A stretch of DNA of 64,000 nt from Apiotrichum sp. Y4204 (taxonomy: Eukaryota > Basidiomycota > Tremellomycetes > Trichosporonales > Trichosporonaceae): contig JAMYHL010000035.1 in assembly GCA_025531455.1 (NCBI GenBank), positions 558,001-622,000 of the forward strand, in the 5' to 3' direction. The first letter of the stretch is position 1, and every line of letters begins with the position of its first letter. A program made the translations under genes and the position numbers. The notes under the pieces are model-generated. The model was not told the origin of the DNA, ran no database searches, and worked only from the letters and a program-made list of their open reading frames with translations. Below are positions 12,100-23,119 of this stretch, piece by piece.

Positions 12100-12109
12100 A
12101 GAATCTTCT
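12100..12109. promoter_or_regulatory. Second heat-shock-element-like dimer
   Basis: AGAATCTTCT contains GAAnnTTC in inverted arrangement, about 560 bp upstream of the HSP90 start. A two-unit match alone is weak; its closeness to the first site adds some support. Confidence 0.4.
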
Positions 12110-12941
12110 CCAACCGCGTGGAGCTACGTCATTCTTTTCTTGCATCCTCCCTATATGTACAAGCGGTGATGATCACCCTCTCACAGCCGCCGCCCGGCCG
12201 AGCTGCGAAGTTTGAGCCGGATATCCATTTTTGGCTGGCTGAGAGGGCTTCACGGGTGGCGCCACTTGAAGCTTCTGGGCGGTGGACGGCTCGGTGGATC
12301 CAGTTTGATCTCCCTGCGGATCTCGAACATCTGAAATGATCTGCAACCTGTGACACGATCTGCGACATGTTACACTAGACTAATGCAACGGTGTGAACAA
12401 AGTGCTGGCAGCTGGAAGCTAATCGGCGCAAACCGTAGTCCTCTTCGGCACCAGGGAATGGAGGACACGGGCAATGCGCGCGAACAGGCTGAGCGCGCCG
12501 AACGCTGAACGGATGGCTGTCGATAGCGTGTGGAGCACGTGGTAATCCTCCACGACAGGACACAAGAGATCAAGAGCTTTTGCAGCCTGACGTTTCGAAG
12601 CAGATGAACCAGATCATCACCATCACCCCCTAACAGGCGATAAGGTGAGTCGGAGGGCCTGGACGAGATCTGGATCTGCAATAGTGTTTTGTATTGGTTA
12701 GCGAGGCTTTTGTGGACGCTATTGCTGTAGGATTACCAAGAACGCCACTAGGCAACTGCCTCAATATATACCTCTCTCCCAGCTTTGGGTCTATGCTCGG
12801 CAAACGGCGGTTGATACGCGGAACGCGCACTAGTGTAATGGCACCACGGTGCCCCTCTTGGACGACGCAGCTCGTTGTTGTGGGGCAAAGCCAAGATGAA
12901 ACTAGACGGGAGTGCATGAAGAAGGAAATTAGTCGAGGTGC

Positions 12942-13077
12942 TATTCCCGTTCAGTGCCCAGCTGCCCAGCCAGTTGGTGTAATTGTGAAATGGTATTGTA
13001 AATGGATCAAAGGTATTCCCGTGATTTTTGGCCTGCGTGGCCAGCATTCCCGTTCTGGCCGCCACCGAACGGGAATG
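12942..13077. promoter_or_regulatory. ATTCCCGT repeats with 11-bp inverted repeat upstream of the GAL fusion gene
   Basis: The octamer ATTCCCGT occurs at 12943, 13015 and 13046, and its reverse complement at 13069. The last two extend to a perfect inverted repeat, CATTCCCGTTC (13045-13055) and GAACGGGAATG (13067-13077), with an 11-bp spacer. All four copies lie within 385 bp of the start codon at 13326. This spacing and symmetry suggest a dimeric zinc-cluster-type regulator site. No regulator is identified. Confidence 0.5.
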
Positions 13078-13325
13078 TTGTCACACGCAATGTCATATAT
13101 CCCAACCACCCACAAGTCGCCGATCGCCGAGAGCGGCGAACAGTCCGGTGCCTACAGTGTGCATACGGTGCATGTCCGCGGAGCAACTGCACCGAGATAA
13201 CCCACAACCACACCACTGAGCGCGCTACTCCACGCCGAAGCCATAAAAATATGCATTAAAAAGACCACCAACACCTGGTTCTTCCTCGCGTCCCCCCATC
13301 CCCCCCACTTTTTGCTTGCACTACC

Positions 13326-16300
13326 ATGGTCGAGTTTGAGCCGACAGAGCACCCGCACCGCCGATGTAGGTCGACCTCCTTTGACATGAACTAACCTCCC
13401 AGTCAACCCCCTACTGGGGCGGCATGTGTTGGTTTCCCCGCACCGCACGAAGCGTCCTTGGAATGTGAGTACGAAATAGGACGGACGGCCTGGAGCAACA
13501 TGTGGCCCGTTGGTACGCTGGACGTCGACGTCAGCAAGAAGCTATGTCCAGAATCGCCGCTGACATCTGCAGGGACAGACCGAAAAGCCGTTCAAGGAGA
13601 GGCTTCCGGCCTACGACGAGAAGTGCTACCTGTGCCCAGGCAACACCCGCATGGGTGGCATGGTGAATCCACAGTACGAGGACACCTATGTGGGTACAGT
13701 GGATCGTGCAGCGGAGCAGCACACTGATTGCAGATCTTCAAAAATGACTTTCCGGCCCTGCTCGAGGACCCCCTCCCTGTCCTTGACGGCCCGGCTCCGG
13801 CAAAGGACGCGTCCTCGACGTCGATCGACACGCTGTTCGCGAGCGAGCCGACCCGCGGTCGCTGCTCCGTCGTCTGCTTTCACCCCCGCCACGACCTGAC
13901 TCTCGCGCGCATGTCCGAGCCCGAGATCGTCGCCGTCGTCAACAAGTGGCGCGACGTGTACCTCGCCGAGGCCGACTTTCTCCGCAAGACGAACAGCCCC
14001 GACGGCTACGTCCAGATCTTCGAGGTACGTTTGCTTGCAAAATATGGGTGAAGCTGACGGCAGAACCGCGGTGCCATGATGGGCGCGTCCGCTCCTCACC
14101 CGCACGGACAAGTGTGGTCGCTCTCCTATGTCCCCGACGAGCCGGCCACCGAGCTCGCCAACCTCGCGGCGTACGCCAAAACCCACGGCCACAAGGGTGC
14201 GAGCGGCGTCGCGAACGGCGTCGCTAATGGTTCTGGCCCTGCGCCGTGCCGTGGCGACGGCGAACCATGCCTGTTGTGCACATACGCGCACACAGAGGTG
14301 GCGAAGGGTGAGCGCGTCGTCGCGATTGACGAGGAGAGCGGCTGGGTCGCGCTCGTGCCCTTCTGGGCGGTGTGGCCGTTCGAGACCATGCTGCTCCCGT
14401 ACAAGCGCCACATCCCTTCTCTCGCGCAGATGACACCGGCCGAAGACGAGGGCCTCGCACGTGTCCTCAAGACCCTGCTGGTCAAGTACGACAACCTCTT
14501 CAAAGCGCCGTTCCCCTACTCGATGGGCCTGCACCAGGCGCCTCTCTCGCCGACCAACCCCGACTCGGATCCGGCTCACACCCACTTCCACTTCTATCCG
14601 CCGCTTTTGCGCAGTGCCAGCGTGCGCAAGTTCCTCGTGGGCTTCGAGATGCTGGCCGAAGCCCAGCGCGACCTCACTGCTGAACAGGCCGCTGAGCGTC
14701 TCCGCAACCTCGACGACATGCACTACCACGACATTGAGAGCCGTGCCGCGTCGCGGGCGGTGTCCCGTGCCGTCTCTCCCGTCCCTGGGGCAATGCGGCC
14801 ACTCGCACAGGCACAAAAGGCCAACACTGACCTCCCGGTGCCCAAGTTTAAGGATCTCGCGGACATCTACCCCGCATCTACGGTCCCCCGGGAGGCGAAG
14901 CGTTGGGATGACCTCGCCCAGCAGTTTGTGTCGCTGTATGGTGCGGCGCCGAGCCACATTGTGCGTGCCCCCGGCCGTGTCAATATCCTTGGCGAGCACG
15001 TCGATTACTCCCTCTTCCCCGTGCTCCCTGCTGCCATTGAGCAGGACATGGTGATTGCTCTCAAGACGACTTCGTCCCCGCGTGTCCGAGTCTCGAATAC
15101 CTCCAAGTCGTTCAAGCCAGCAGAGTTCACCTTGTCGTACAAGGGGTCTGCCTGGGATGCCGGTCTTGTCCCGCCAAAGGAGGGCGGAGGGTGGGAGAAC
15201 TACCTCAAGGTCGCGATCCTTGAGTGCCTTGAGCGCTACTTCCCTGATGGTAAGCCCAAGTCTGGCTCCAACAGCCCCGTTGGTCTCGACATCCTTATCA
15301 CGGGCAACGTGCCTCCCGGGGCCGGTCTTAGCGTAAGTTTCTGGTCTGCAACTCAGCTTACACTTAGTCCTCCGCTGCGTTTGTCGTCTCTGGTGTGTTG
15401 TCCTTCCTTGTCGCCAACGGCCTCGTCGACGACGTCACGAAGGGCGATGTCGTCGCCATGGCCATCGCCAGCGAACACCGCATGGGTCTGCGTACCGGCG
15501 GGATGGACCAGGCCGCCTCAGCCCTCTCCCTAAAGGGCTCGCTGTTGCACATTGCCTTCCACCCGAACCTCGAGACCAACCCCCTCCCGCTCCCCGACGG
15601 CCTCGCAGTCGTTATCACCAACTCGCTCGCACCACACTCCCTCGCCGACTCTGCACCGGAGCGATACAACCTGCGCGTTGTGGAGGTTCTCTGCGCCTCC
15701 CGCCTGCTCCTCAAGGCATGGGGTGTCAGCAGCGCCCGTACAACCGCGACGGGCAAGGACGCGCGCATATGGCTCAAGGAGGCGATTGACATGCTGGAGA
15801 AGCAGGGCTCCGAGGCGGAGCTCTACCAGCACGCGCTGGACGACCTTCCGCGCGTCCTCGGCTGCGACGGACACGACGTGGACGGCTGGACACGCGAGGA
15901 GATGGTCGCGGCGAGCGGGCTGACTCCGGAGACTTTCTCCGCCGCATACCTCGACTTCATCCCCGTCCGCGCGGACCGCTTCAAGCTCCTCCAGCGCGCA
16001 GAGCACACGTTTGCCGAGTCGCTCCGCGTCACGCGCTTTGTGGACATTTGCCGCGCGAACCCTGCGAATGCGGGTGCTGAGCTCGGCGCGCTCATCAACG
16101 CGTCCCACGAGAGCCTCCGCGACCTCTTCGAGGCGACCGTCCCCGAGGTCGAGGAGCTGCGCGACATCTGCCTCAAGCACGGCGCACTCGGCGCACGCCA
16201 GACGGGCGGCGGGTGGGGCGGCGCAGTCATCTCCCTCCTCCCCGTTGCTGCTGTGCCTGCGTTCCTTGACGCCGTGAAGAAGGACTATGCGCCCTTCCGC

Positions 16301-16378
16301 GGACTCTCGAAACAGGAGCTCGAGGAGGCCGCGTTCGCGACCTTGCCTGGTGTCGGCGCAGGCGTGTACACTGTCTAG
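13326..16378 (+). CDS. Fused galactose-1-phosphate uridylyltransferase-galactokinase (GalT-GalK)
   Basis: Six exons (13326-13365, 13403-13464, 13573-13689, 13734-14024, 14064-15332, 15368-16378) give 929 residues. Residues 1-397 are a complete GalT: FNPLLGRHVLVSPHRTKRPW, metal-binding CYLCPGN, CFHPRHDLTLARM, the catalytic HPHGQ at 182-186, and a C-terminal PAHTHFHFYPPLLR. Residues about 398-432 are a Ser/Ala/Pro linker. Residues 433-929 are a complete galactokinase: RAPGRVNILGEHVDY from 471, the phosphate loop GNVPPGAGLSSSAAF at 584-598, TGGMDQAAS, and GARQTGGGWGG at 868-878. Exon 5 runs without a stop from before HPHGQ to past the kinase P-loop, so the join is not a modelling artefact. The two halves are consecutive Leloir enzymes (kinase makes Gal-1-P, transferase uses it). 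Fungal GAL7 and GAL1 are normally separate genes, often clustered. No epimerase gene is in the window. Confidence 0.95.
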
Positions 16379-17019
16379 TGAACCTGTGTCTAGTGAACCT
16401 GGTTACGTTTCTGTATTGTTTGTTTGACCGGGGTGTTGGGTTATTGTTATCTTGGATGGACTGTCATGCAAATTGGTTCTAGACCTAGGGGGGACATTGT
16501 GCAGTTGGTGCTCCCAGTAACTTGAGGCTGGGGCGACTCGTTGCCCACCACCCACTTTCACTTCTTTCATCATCCATATCTCCGCGAACGTCGGGATCAC
16601 GCACAGCACTGATCTCTCAGCTCGCTCTGCTAGCTCGGCTGAAATAAATGCTGCGTGGTCAACAAATCAAAACTGCGTGGCTCTGTACATTCCGTGCATT
16701 CGATATACATTCCGCAAACAGAGGTGGCAGTGCGGGCTTGCGGCGATGCGTGGCCGAGTGGCTGGGATCGTCGTCCGCCAGGAAAATGCGCAGCTCCGTG
16801 CCGACCGAAGCGAGGGGCATCGCCACTCACCCACGACCCACGCTGGGTGACGTTAAACTCTATCTCTATCGCATCGCATCGGGCATTGAGAAGCTGAGAA
16901 AAGCACTTAGGACGATCTTCGAGATCATATAAAACAAATAGGCTGACCTAGTGCTTCATGCACTCCCACCAGACCAGCTTCGTTATCAATCTCATCTCTT
17001 TGTCTACTCACCTCTCACG
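16379..17019. other. Intergenic, 3' of GAL fusion and promoter of the LURP-like gene
   Basis: No coding content is visible. A TATA-like box near the right end is listed separately. A D-arm-like string near 16750 was considered and rejected as a tRNA. Confidence 0.6.
16928..16934 (+). promoter_or_regulatory. TATA box (TATAAAA) of the LURP-like gene
   Basis: TATAAAA lies 86 bp before the start codon at 17020, in an otherwise GC-rich context. Confidence 0.5.
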
Positions 17020-17844
17020 ATGAAGGCCAGTTCCCCACAACGCCTCCTCGATCCCGTCGACCCGCCGATCGTGCTGCACCGGGAGTATATCCGCGACACG
17101 CCGACGACGCTGGTGATCAAGCAGAAGGTGTTCAACACCCGGGGCGTGAGTGGGAGCTTTATCGATCTGTTACTGATCGCAGGACGACTTTATCATCTCG
17201 GACACGAACGGAAACGACGTGCTGCGATGTATGAAGAGGGGCATAACGTCGTTCAAGGAGAAGAAAGGTGGGCTCATCAAGTCCTATAGTATCTAACTGC
17301 AGTCCTTGCGTCGATTGACCATGTGCCGCTGTACGCCCTGAAGACCAAGCCGTGGACCATCAAGCACAAAACGCTCGTCGAGGACGCCCAGGGCGGGGAG
17401 GTGTTCAGCATCACCGAGCAGTGGTCGTGTAAGCTGGTCCGACTGTACTTCAGCTGACCCCAGGGGCGTCAAAGTTCCACTGTACGGTCGACACGCCGAG
17501 TGGGCCCGTACACCTCACCGGAACCCGGAAACTGTGGTCGGATGCTGTCCAGATTACGATGGACGACGGGACTGTTGTGGCGACTATTGCAAGGGAGTAC
17601 TTTAGTGACACGCAAGGAATGTTGAAGAACCGCGAGACGGTGAGTTCGATGTTGTATTCGGTGCCGAACGAAGGGATAGAAGGGTCGGATAAGAAGCCAT
17701 TCCACTCATCCTGCCGTTGTCGAAGCTGACGGACAGTACTACGTCACGGTCGCTCCTGGCGTCGATCTGTCGCTTATGGCGATAATGTGTCTCTCGTACG
17801 ACGACCTCCTCCGTGCCGAGGCCAGGAGACACTCCTCCAACTAG
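17020..17844 (+). CDS. LURP-one-related (LOR, Tubby-like fold) protein
   Basis: Five exons (17020-17145, 17183-17267, 17303-17428, 17464-17639, 17737-17844) join in phase to 206 residues. The sequence follows the LOR pattern: TLVIKQKVFNTRG, DFIISDTNGNDVLRC, then VPLYALKTKPWTIKHKTL, a KFHCTVDTPSG strand pair, VVATIAREYF and the closing hydrophobic helix YYVTVAPGVDLSLMAIMCL. LOR proteins fold as a 12-stranded barrel around one hydrophobic helix, like Tubby and scramblases, and are best known in plants; fungal members are uncharacterised. There is no signal peptide or membrane segment apart from the buried helix. It sits directly downstream of the GAL fusion gene, but nothing in the sequence links the two. 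Confidence 0.8.
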
Positions 17845-18781
17845 TCTCCAAGAGCTGGGTTTCGATGTTTTCGACGGAGGATTGTTTTGTATTATTATTT
17901 GACAGCCAGTTTGTGTATAATAAGCCGTCCTGTACCATACGATGCAAAGCATAAAGAGGTTTGGTGCCGCGCCACAATCACCAGACTTCCACGCCTCTCG
18001 GCCTCGCTTCTCCAGGATCCAGGACCTTGCGAAGCACTCACTCGACCCCCACGTCCAGAGCCTAGAGCATGGAGATCATAGAGAACGGATGGTAGAGCAC
18101 AGAGCACAGAGCGCAGAGCCGGGGCCGAGGCAGGTGCCACAACCCAGTGCCACAGTGCCTCTCAGGTCCACGGCGCGCGCCGGCGCCCGGCGTCTTACCT
18201 ATTTCGCCTCACGTCAGTGCCGAGCGTGCAGCCGGAGCCACTCGTATCTTTGTGCACTCCCTTGCGCCAAGGGCATCGAGCGTATGCATAGATGTAGCTA
18301 AAGATGAGATAGGGATGGTTGCCGAGATAAGATGGAATACAAGTAACTGTAAGATGAATGTTGTGAGAGGTCTTGAGGTGCCGCCACACACCCCCCTACC
18401 CTCTACGATCGCGCTGTCAGACTGTCCTTGTCAGTCCAGGGCACCCCGCTTCTATTCCCGTCGGAACGGTGCACACGGTCAGAGGCATGGAATCTGAGTG
18501 ACATATTGCGGCTCTTAGATTTCGCTGTACAATGTTGCTCTGTGCGCTGCCCTTGTGTCATTTGGGATGGCCCTTCACAAATTGTGTCTGGTATGGAGTG
18601 GGGTGCATTCTGGGCGGCAGCGCGCCGACTGTCTTTGTAGTCTTTATAACGCCTTCTGGCCTACAGTTACAATTATATACATCTAGTAGGAAGGCCGTGT
18701 TCGCAACGGCCAGAGCTGGACTAGCAATTTTCACGGGCATCTATAGGGATAATGTTCGATGGGAATGATGTAAAACCCCGT
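17845..18781. other. Intergenic, convergent 3' ends
   Basis: This lies between the LURP-like gene and the minus-strand transporter. Only short frames with no recognisable features are present. Confidence 0.6.
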
Positions 18782-20685
18782 TTACATGTGCATTGCCGGA
18801 TTGCCAATCTTGAGCATGTTGTGGTTGCGGATGAATGCGCCAAAGATGACCGCAAATGCGAGGGCAATGAACAGGGGGATGTACGAAGCGGAGATGGCCT
18901 CCAGGTACGCGCGAATGACACCGGGGCGGAGCTCCGGGGCGATCTGGTAGATTGCCATCGTAGATTGGCGGACTTGGGCAAATGGCGCTTCCGGGGCATA
19001 CTTGGGCAGGAGCTTGTTGAGGTAGACGGACTGGACAGTGTTGACAATACCGATACCGATAGCGGCGCCCGTGAGCTGGAAGAAGGACACAACACTGGTA
19101 GCTTGGGGAACGAGGTGTGGCCGGGTTGCGTACTCGGCCTGCGCGGCGAGGATGACGTTCTGGAAGGTGAGACCGATTCCGAAACCTGAAAGAATCTGGT
19201 AGCCAATGACTTTGGCGTTGGGCGTGCTCTCGCGGATGGTGTAAAGGAGACCGAAACCGACAGCCGCGATAGGAGGGCCGATAATGAGGAACCAGTAGTA
19301 GCGACCGAACTTGGCGACGTAGCCACCCGAGACGAAGATACCAACACAGGTGATGATCATGAAAGGAATGACGGAAATGCCACTCTTCTCGGGGGTTTGG
19401 CCACGCGCAGCCTGGTAGAAGAGGGGGAGCTGGTAGGTACCGCCCAGCATCGACATCATGAGCATGAAAATGGCGCCGGAGCAACCCAGGATGGTGCGGT
19501 TGCTGAGCAGCGAGTAAGGGATGAGGGCGTCGGCGTCAATGTAGTATTCCCAGGCAAAGAAGGCAATCGTGAGGAGACCTCCCAAAGTGAAGAGCAGAAT
19601 AATACGCCAGCTGCTCCAGCGGTACTCATTGCCTCCCCACTGGAGGGCGAGAAGGAGACAGGTGACGAACAGGAGGGCGAGAGCCGACCCGATCCAGTCC
19701 ATGCGCCTCAAGGTCGCGAGCCAGCCTGTAGGGAGATCGCGGTCGCCACTGCTGTCGGGTGCACGGGCAGGGAGGGCAAAGATGATCGCGGCGGCAGCGG
19801 CACCACCGGCGGGAAGGTTGATCCAGAAGCACCAGCGCCACGAGAGACGCTGAGTGAAGACACCACCAAGGAGTGGGCCGATGATCGAGGAGATGACAAA
19901 GACGAAGCCGAAGCCAGCCATGAAGGCGGCGCGCTTCTCGACACGAACGACCGCAGCAATGGTCGCGATGGTGGCGACGAACATACCCGACGCGCCCATG
20001 CCCTGAATCGCGCGAGCAATAATAAGGAAGGTCATCGAGTTGGCCAGCGCGCAGAGCAGCGAACCGAGCTCGAAGAAAAAGATGGCGCCGAGCAGCACGT
20101 ACTTTGCCTTAAAGTACGTGAGCAGCTGGCCAACGAGCATGATGAGACCGCATTGAGTGAGCTATAGTGTCAGTACGGCGTCGATCGCTGTTCAACCCAC
20201 GAAATAGGCAGTAACGATCCAGGCGACCTGCGAGAAACTGCAATCTTATCAGCATTGTTCACGAGATCCAACAGCGACGGCCGGGGCGATCACCCGTAGT
20301 TGCGGTGGCGTTGTCATGTACTCACGCTTTGAACTCTGACACAATAACGGGAATGGCAGTGGATACGATGGACTGGTCAAGGGCAAACATCTGCAGCCGT
20401 CAGTCTCGGTCTCCGTCACCGTGTACCCACAAATACAGCAAGCATAAGGGAGAGGAACACAGCAGCCAGACGCGCGCCACTAAGGAAACCATCCTGTGGA
20501 GGACCGTCAGGAGCCACCTCCTGGGTTTCTGTGGTCGTGCTTGTCGGGATCGCCTTCTCGGCGTCCTCGACCTGCTCGGTATCCCGCTTGATCGACGACA
20601 TGGACCCGTTCTTGGACGGTGTAGCCGTCAGTGTCATTCGGTCGACAGTGAGGGTCGATGGGTCGCTGAGCGCGGACTCCTTCAT
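18782..20685 (-). CDS. MFS transporter, DHA2 (14-TM drug:H+ antiporter-like) type
   Basis: The start MKESALSDPSTLTVD opens a hydrophilic N-terminal tail of about 60 residues, followed by the first membrane helix. Small exons then carry MFALDQSIVSTAIPVIVSEF (the LDxTIVnxALP-type motif of DHA2 helix 1) and FSQVAWIVTAYFLTQCGLIMLVGQL. The long last exon (18782 to about 20160) supplies the remaining helices, including IIARAIQGMGASGMF (motif C region) and SWRWCFWINLPAGG, which is typical of 14-helix members. The protein ends GNPAMHM. Family members export drugs, toxins or siderophores at the plasma membrane; the substrate cannot be read from sequence. It is about 2.4 kb downstream of the GAL gene and convergent with the LURP-like gene, and does not resemble sugar-porter MFS, so a galactose permease role is unlikely. 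Confidence 0.88.
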
Positions 20686-23119
20686 AGTTGAGTAAGGAGC
20701 GGACAATGTGCAATGGGAAGAGATGTTGTAGATGGTATTGATAGACAGAAGGACAGTGAGGAGAAAAGGCGTAGATAACAGCTGTGAATGAAGTTTATCG
20801 TCTTGCGTGTGTCGAGGCTCGACGAGTGACTCCCTTATATAAATTATCGAACGAGATGCCCGTCGGTGTCGGGGACAGCGAGCGCGTGGGGCAGCCTGTG
20901 TGTGCAAAATGGCCAAGTGGCTGTAGACCTGGAACGCGCGGCGCAAGGGCACGGCACGGCACGGCGAGTCGAGCACAGATCTCATCCATACATCTCGCAT
21001 CGCTGGAATGGATCAGAAGGCCGGCCGCAGTGTGGCAGCGGCTTGGCCGGGTGACTCAACTCCCGTAGGCCATCGGCACCAGTCCTATACTGATCTCACT
21101 CAGTGGGCCGTTTGAACAGTTTCGGAACCGAACCTTTCCAAAACCATCAGAAAAACCAAACAAATGCCTGCAGCCCTTCGGTAAGGTTGTCGCGCTCGGG
21201 ATAACGTTGCGGCTGACTCGACCAATGTGCCGTGTGGGGCCAGGCGGGCAAGGCCAAGTGCGGACCTTGCCCAAAGTGGGGATCCACATGTCCGCGGCCA
21301 AAGTTAATGACGATAACCAGTGAGGCACGCCCCCGATGCCTCGAGATACAGTTGCCAAGCACTATGCGGTTGTTCTGAATGGGCGCTAGATTTCATGACC
21401 GACGGCCAAACCCCTGGGTGAAAGATTCTGGTGCGTCGATTTCTCAGGGCATTGTCTGGGCGTGCTTTTCCTGCGGCCCTCTGCCAAGACAGAAGACTGG
21501 AATGTTGCGACGCCTCCGAATCCACCCGTTCAGTAATCCGCGTACATCTCCTTGATTGAACCACTTGCCCGTCGGTAGCTTTTGCATGTTGCTCGTCAAA
21601 GAAGTAACCAGCCATGCAGAGTGGCGAGTCTCGCCGACCTCGCTAGTCAAGGTGGTAAACGACGGACATTTTAAGTGCCCAGGTTTGGTCCAGCTGCCCA
21701 GGCTTTGAGGAAGAGAGCCAAAGGGCTGGAGAAGATAAAAATGGAGCCGCCAAGGTTTCAGGCACGCCGATCGACAAGAACAGGCTGCAGGCAGGGTGTG
21801 TGTGCATTCTGCTCCATTCTGCCCACCGGCAAACCGCAAGCATATCAAGAGGCCGAGGCCCGAGGTGCCCAAGCCGAGGCCGAAGCGTCATCGTCGATGC
21901 GGACCGGCCCATGGTGAAACCAGTGCATACTGTCTTCTCCGCCCATGCGGTTCTGCGACATCTCGTACATACCGCAGAGCTCAGGGTATTTCCGCGGGGT
22001 AAGAGGAACGGACAGAGGGAGCGGAGCGGCGGCAGAGGTCTCGGCAAAGAGGGTTTCAAGCGGCGTGTCCTCCTCGCCTCAGTGGTGTGCCGTCGAGGGG
22101 GCCAAACAAGAACGAACGAACGTTCATACAGCGCCGTTGCTCATCAACGCGATACTCGGATCATCCCGGGACGGAGTGCGGCGTCACATGTGGTATGTGT
22201 GTGGGCCCACTCGGGTTGTACATCTGCGACGGCGTCCGATGCGCCACGCCGAGATCGTCATCGGACTGCACATGGTCGTCGTCCCCCATGCGGTCAGATG
22301 ACCAGAAACCAAATTGAGCTGTGGACTGCGCCTGCGCCGAGCAGCTGGATCATCGTCTCCGGCAGGGGCTACGCAGTGGTGACTGCCACGGGCATTCGGA
22401 ATGGGTCGGGACACAATCAGATACCACGTATCGACGCCAAGGAGCTCCGATAGCTACGATGCCCTAGGGAACTGCTTGGAGATCACCAATATCTACGGCA
22501 GAGCATTTGGTATCTCGCTGTATCTCGGCATGAGGGCCGCGCGTTTGTACCCGTCGCGGTTGTAACCTGACGACCGCAAGCATGCATATTATCGCGTTCC
22601 ACATTTCTCCGATCAACAAGTGACTCACTCCGGATCCTTGCGACAATCATGAACAACATGGTCACATGATCGACAAGATACGTTTGCCGCGCGACTCTCT
22701 CGTGTCCCCCACACTTTTATTTTGGACTGCCATGTACGCCATGTGATTATGATGTCACCTGATCACCTGTGACATCAAACGATTTTTGATCGGAGTATTA
22801 ACCCCTCTCCGTCCTGTCTAGCCTGTCTCCCCGCTCAGACCCACCCCACGAGCCAAACCGGAACCATTGTGTGGCGCGGAAGGACCCAACAGTCGTCCAT
22901 GCCATGCACTCAAAAGACTATCTAGCAACCAAAAGGGCCACTCCACCCGTAAACATCTGGTCCATCTTGGATCCTGCACATACAGTATCCTTGTAACTCA
23001 CACACTTTTGGCCACCCGTCGTCTGCTTGCAAGGTTCGGCGCCTACTTGATCCATACCACCACTTCACCACCTCACGAGGGAACAGCAGCAATAATACCC
23101 TTTCAGCGATTATCTCCAC
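20686..23119. other. Gene-free stretch of 2.4 kb
   Basis: A TATA-like TATATAAA at 20836-20843 is about 150 bp upstream of the transporter start on the minus strand. Beyond this I see no supported gene. Frames such as 21800-22453 have Arg/Ser/Gly-rich composition without domains or splice pattern. There are no transposon ends or long repeats. Confidence 0.5.

Larger units (their letters stand above)
11542..13325. other. Intergenic, divergent promoter region of HSP90 and the GAL fusion gene
   Basis: About 1.8 kb between divergently transcribed genes. It contains the heat-shock-like sites, the short tandem repeat and the ATTCCCGT repeats listed separately. No coding frame here has splice-supported or family-supported content. 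Confidence 0.6.

Noticed and set aside
12942..13077. Possible CRISPR-like or transposon terminal repeat reading of the ATTCCCGT copies
   Set aside because: Spacing is irregular, units are 8-11 bp, there is no target-site duplication and no enzyme gene nearby.
12694..13200. 168-codon frame upstream of the GAL fusion
   Set aside because: Starts from a non-ATG codon, has no domain or codon bias, and overlaps the ATTCCCGT repeats that look regulatory.
13686..14999. 437-codon frame on the minus strand opposite the GalT part
   Set aside because: Runs through two splice junctions of the real gene and has no family content.
16740..16830. String TGGCCGAGTGG resembling a tRNA-Ser/Leu D-arm
   Set aside because: No B-box (GGTTCGANNCC), no acceptor stem pairing and no anticodon arm at the proper distance.
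18782..20685. Galactose permease role for the MFS gene near the GAL fusion
   Set aside because: Its motifs are of the DHA2 14-helix drug antiporter type, not the sugar-porter family.
21800..22453. 217-codon frame in the 2.4-kb gap
   Set aside because: Arg/Ser/Gly-rich random-like composition with no splice logic or recognisable motif.
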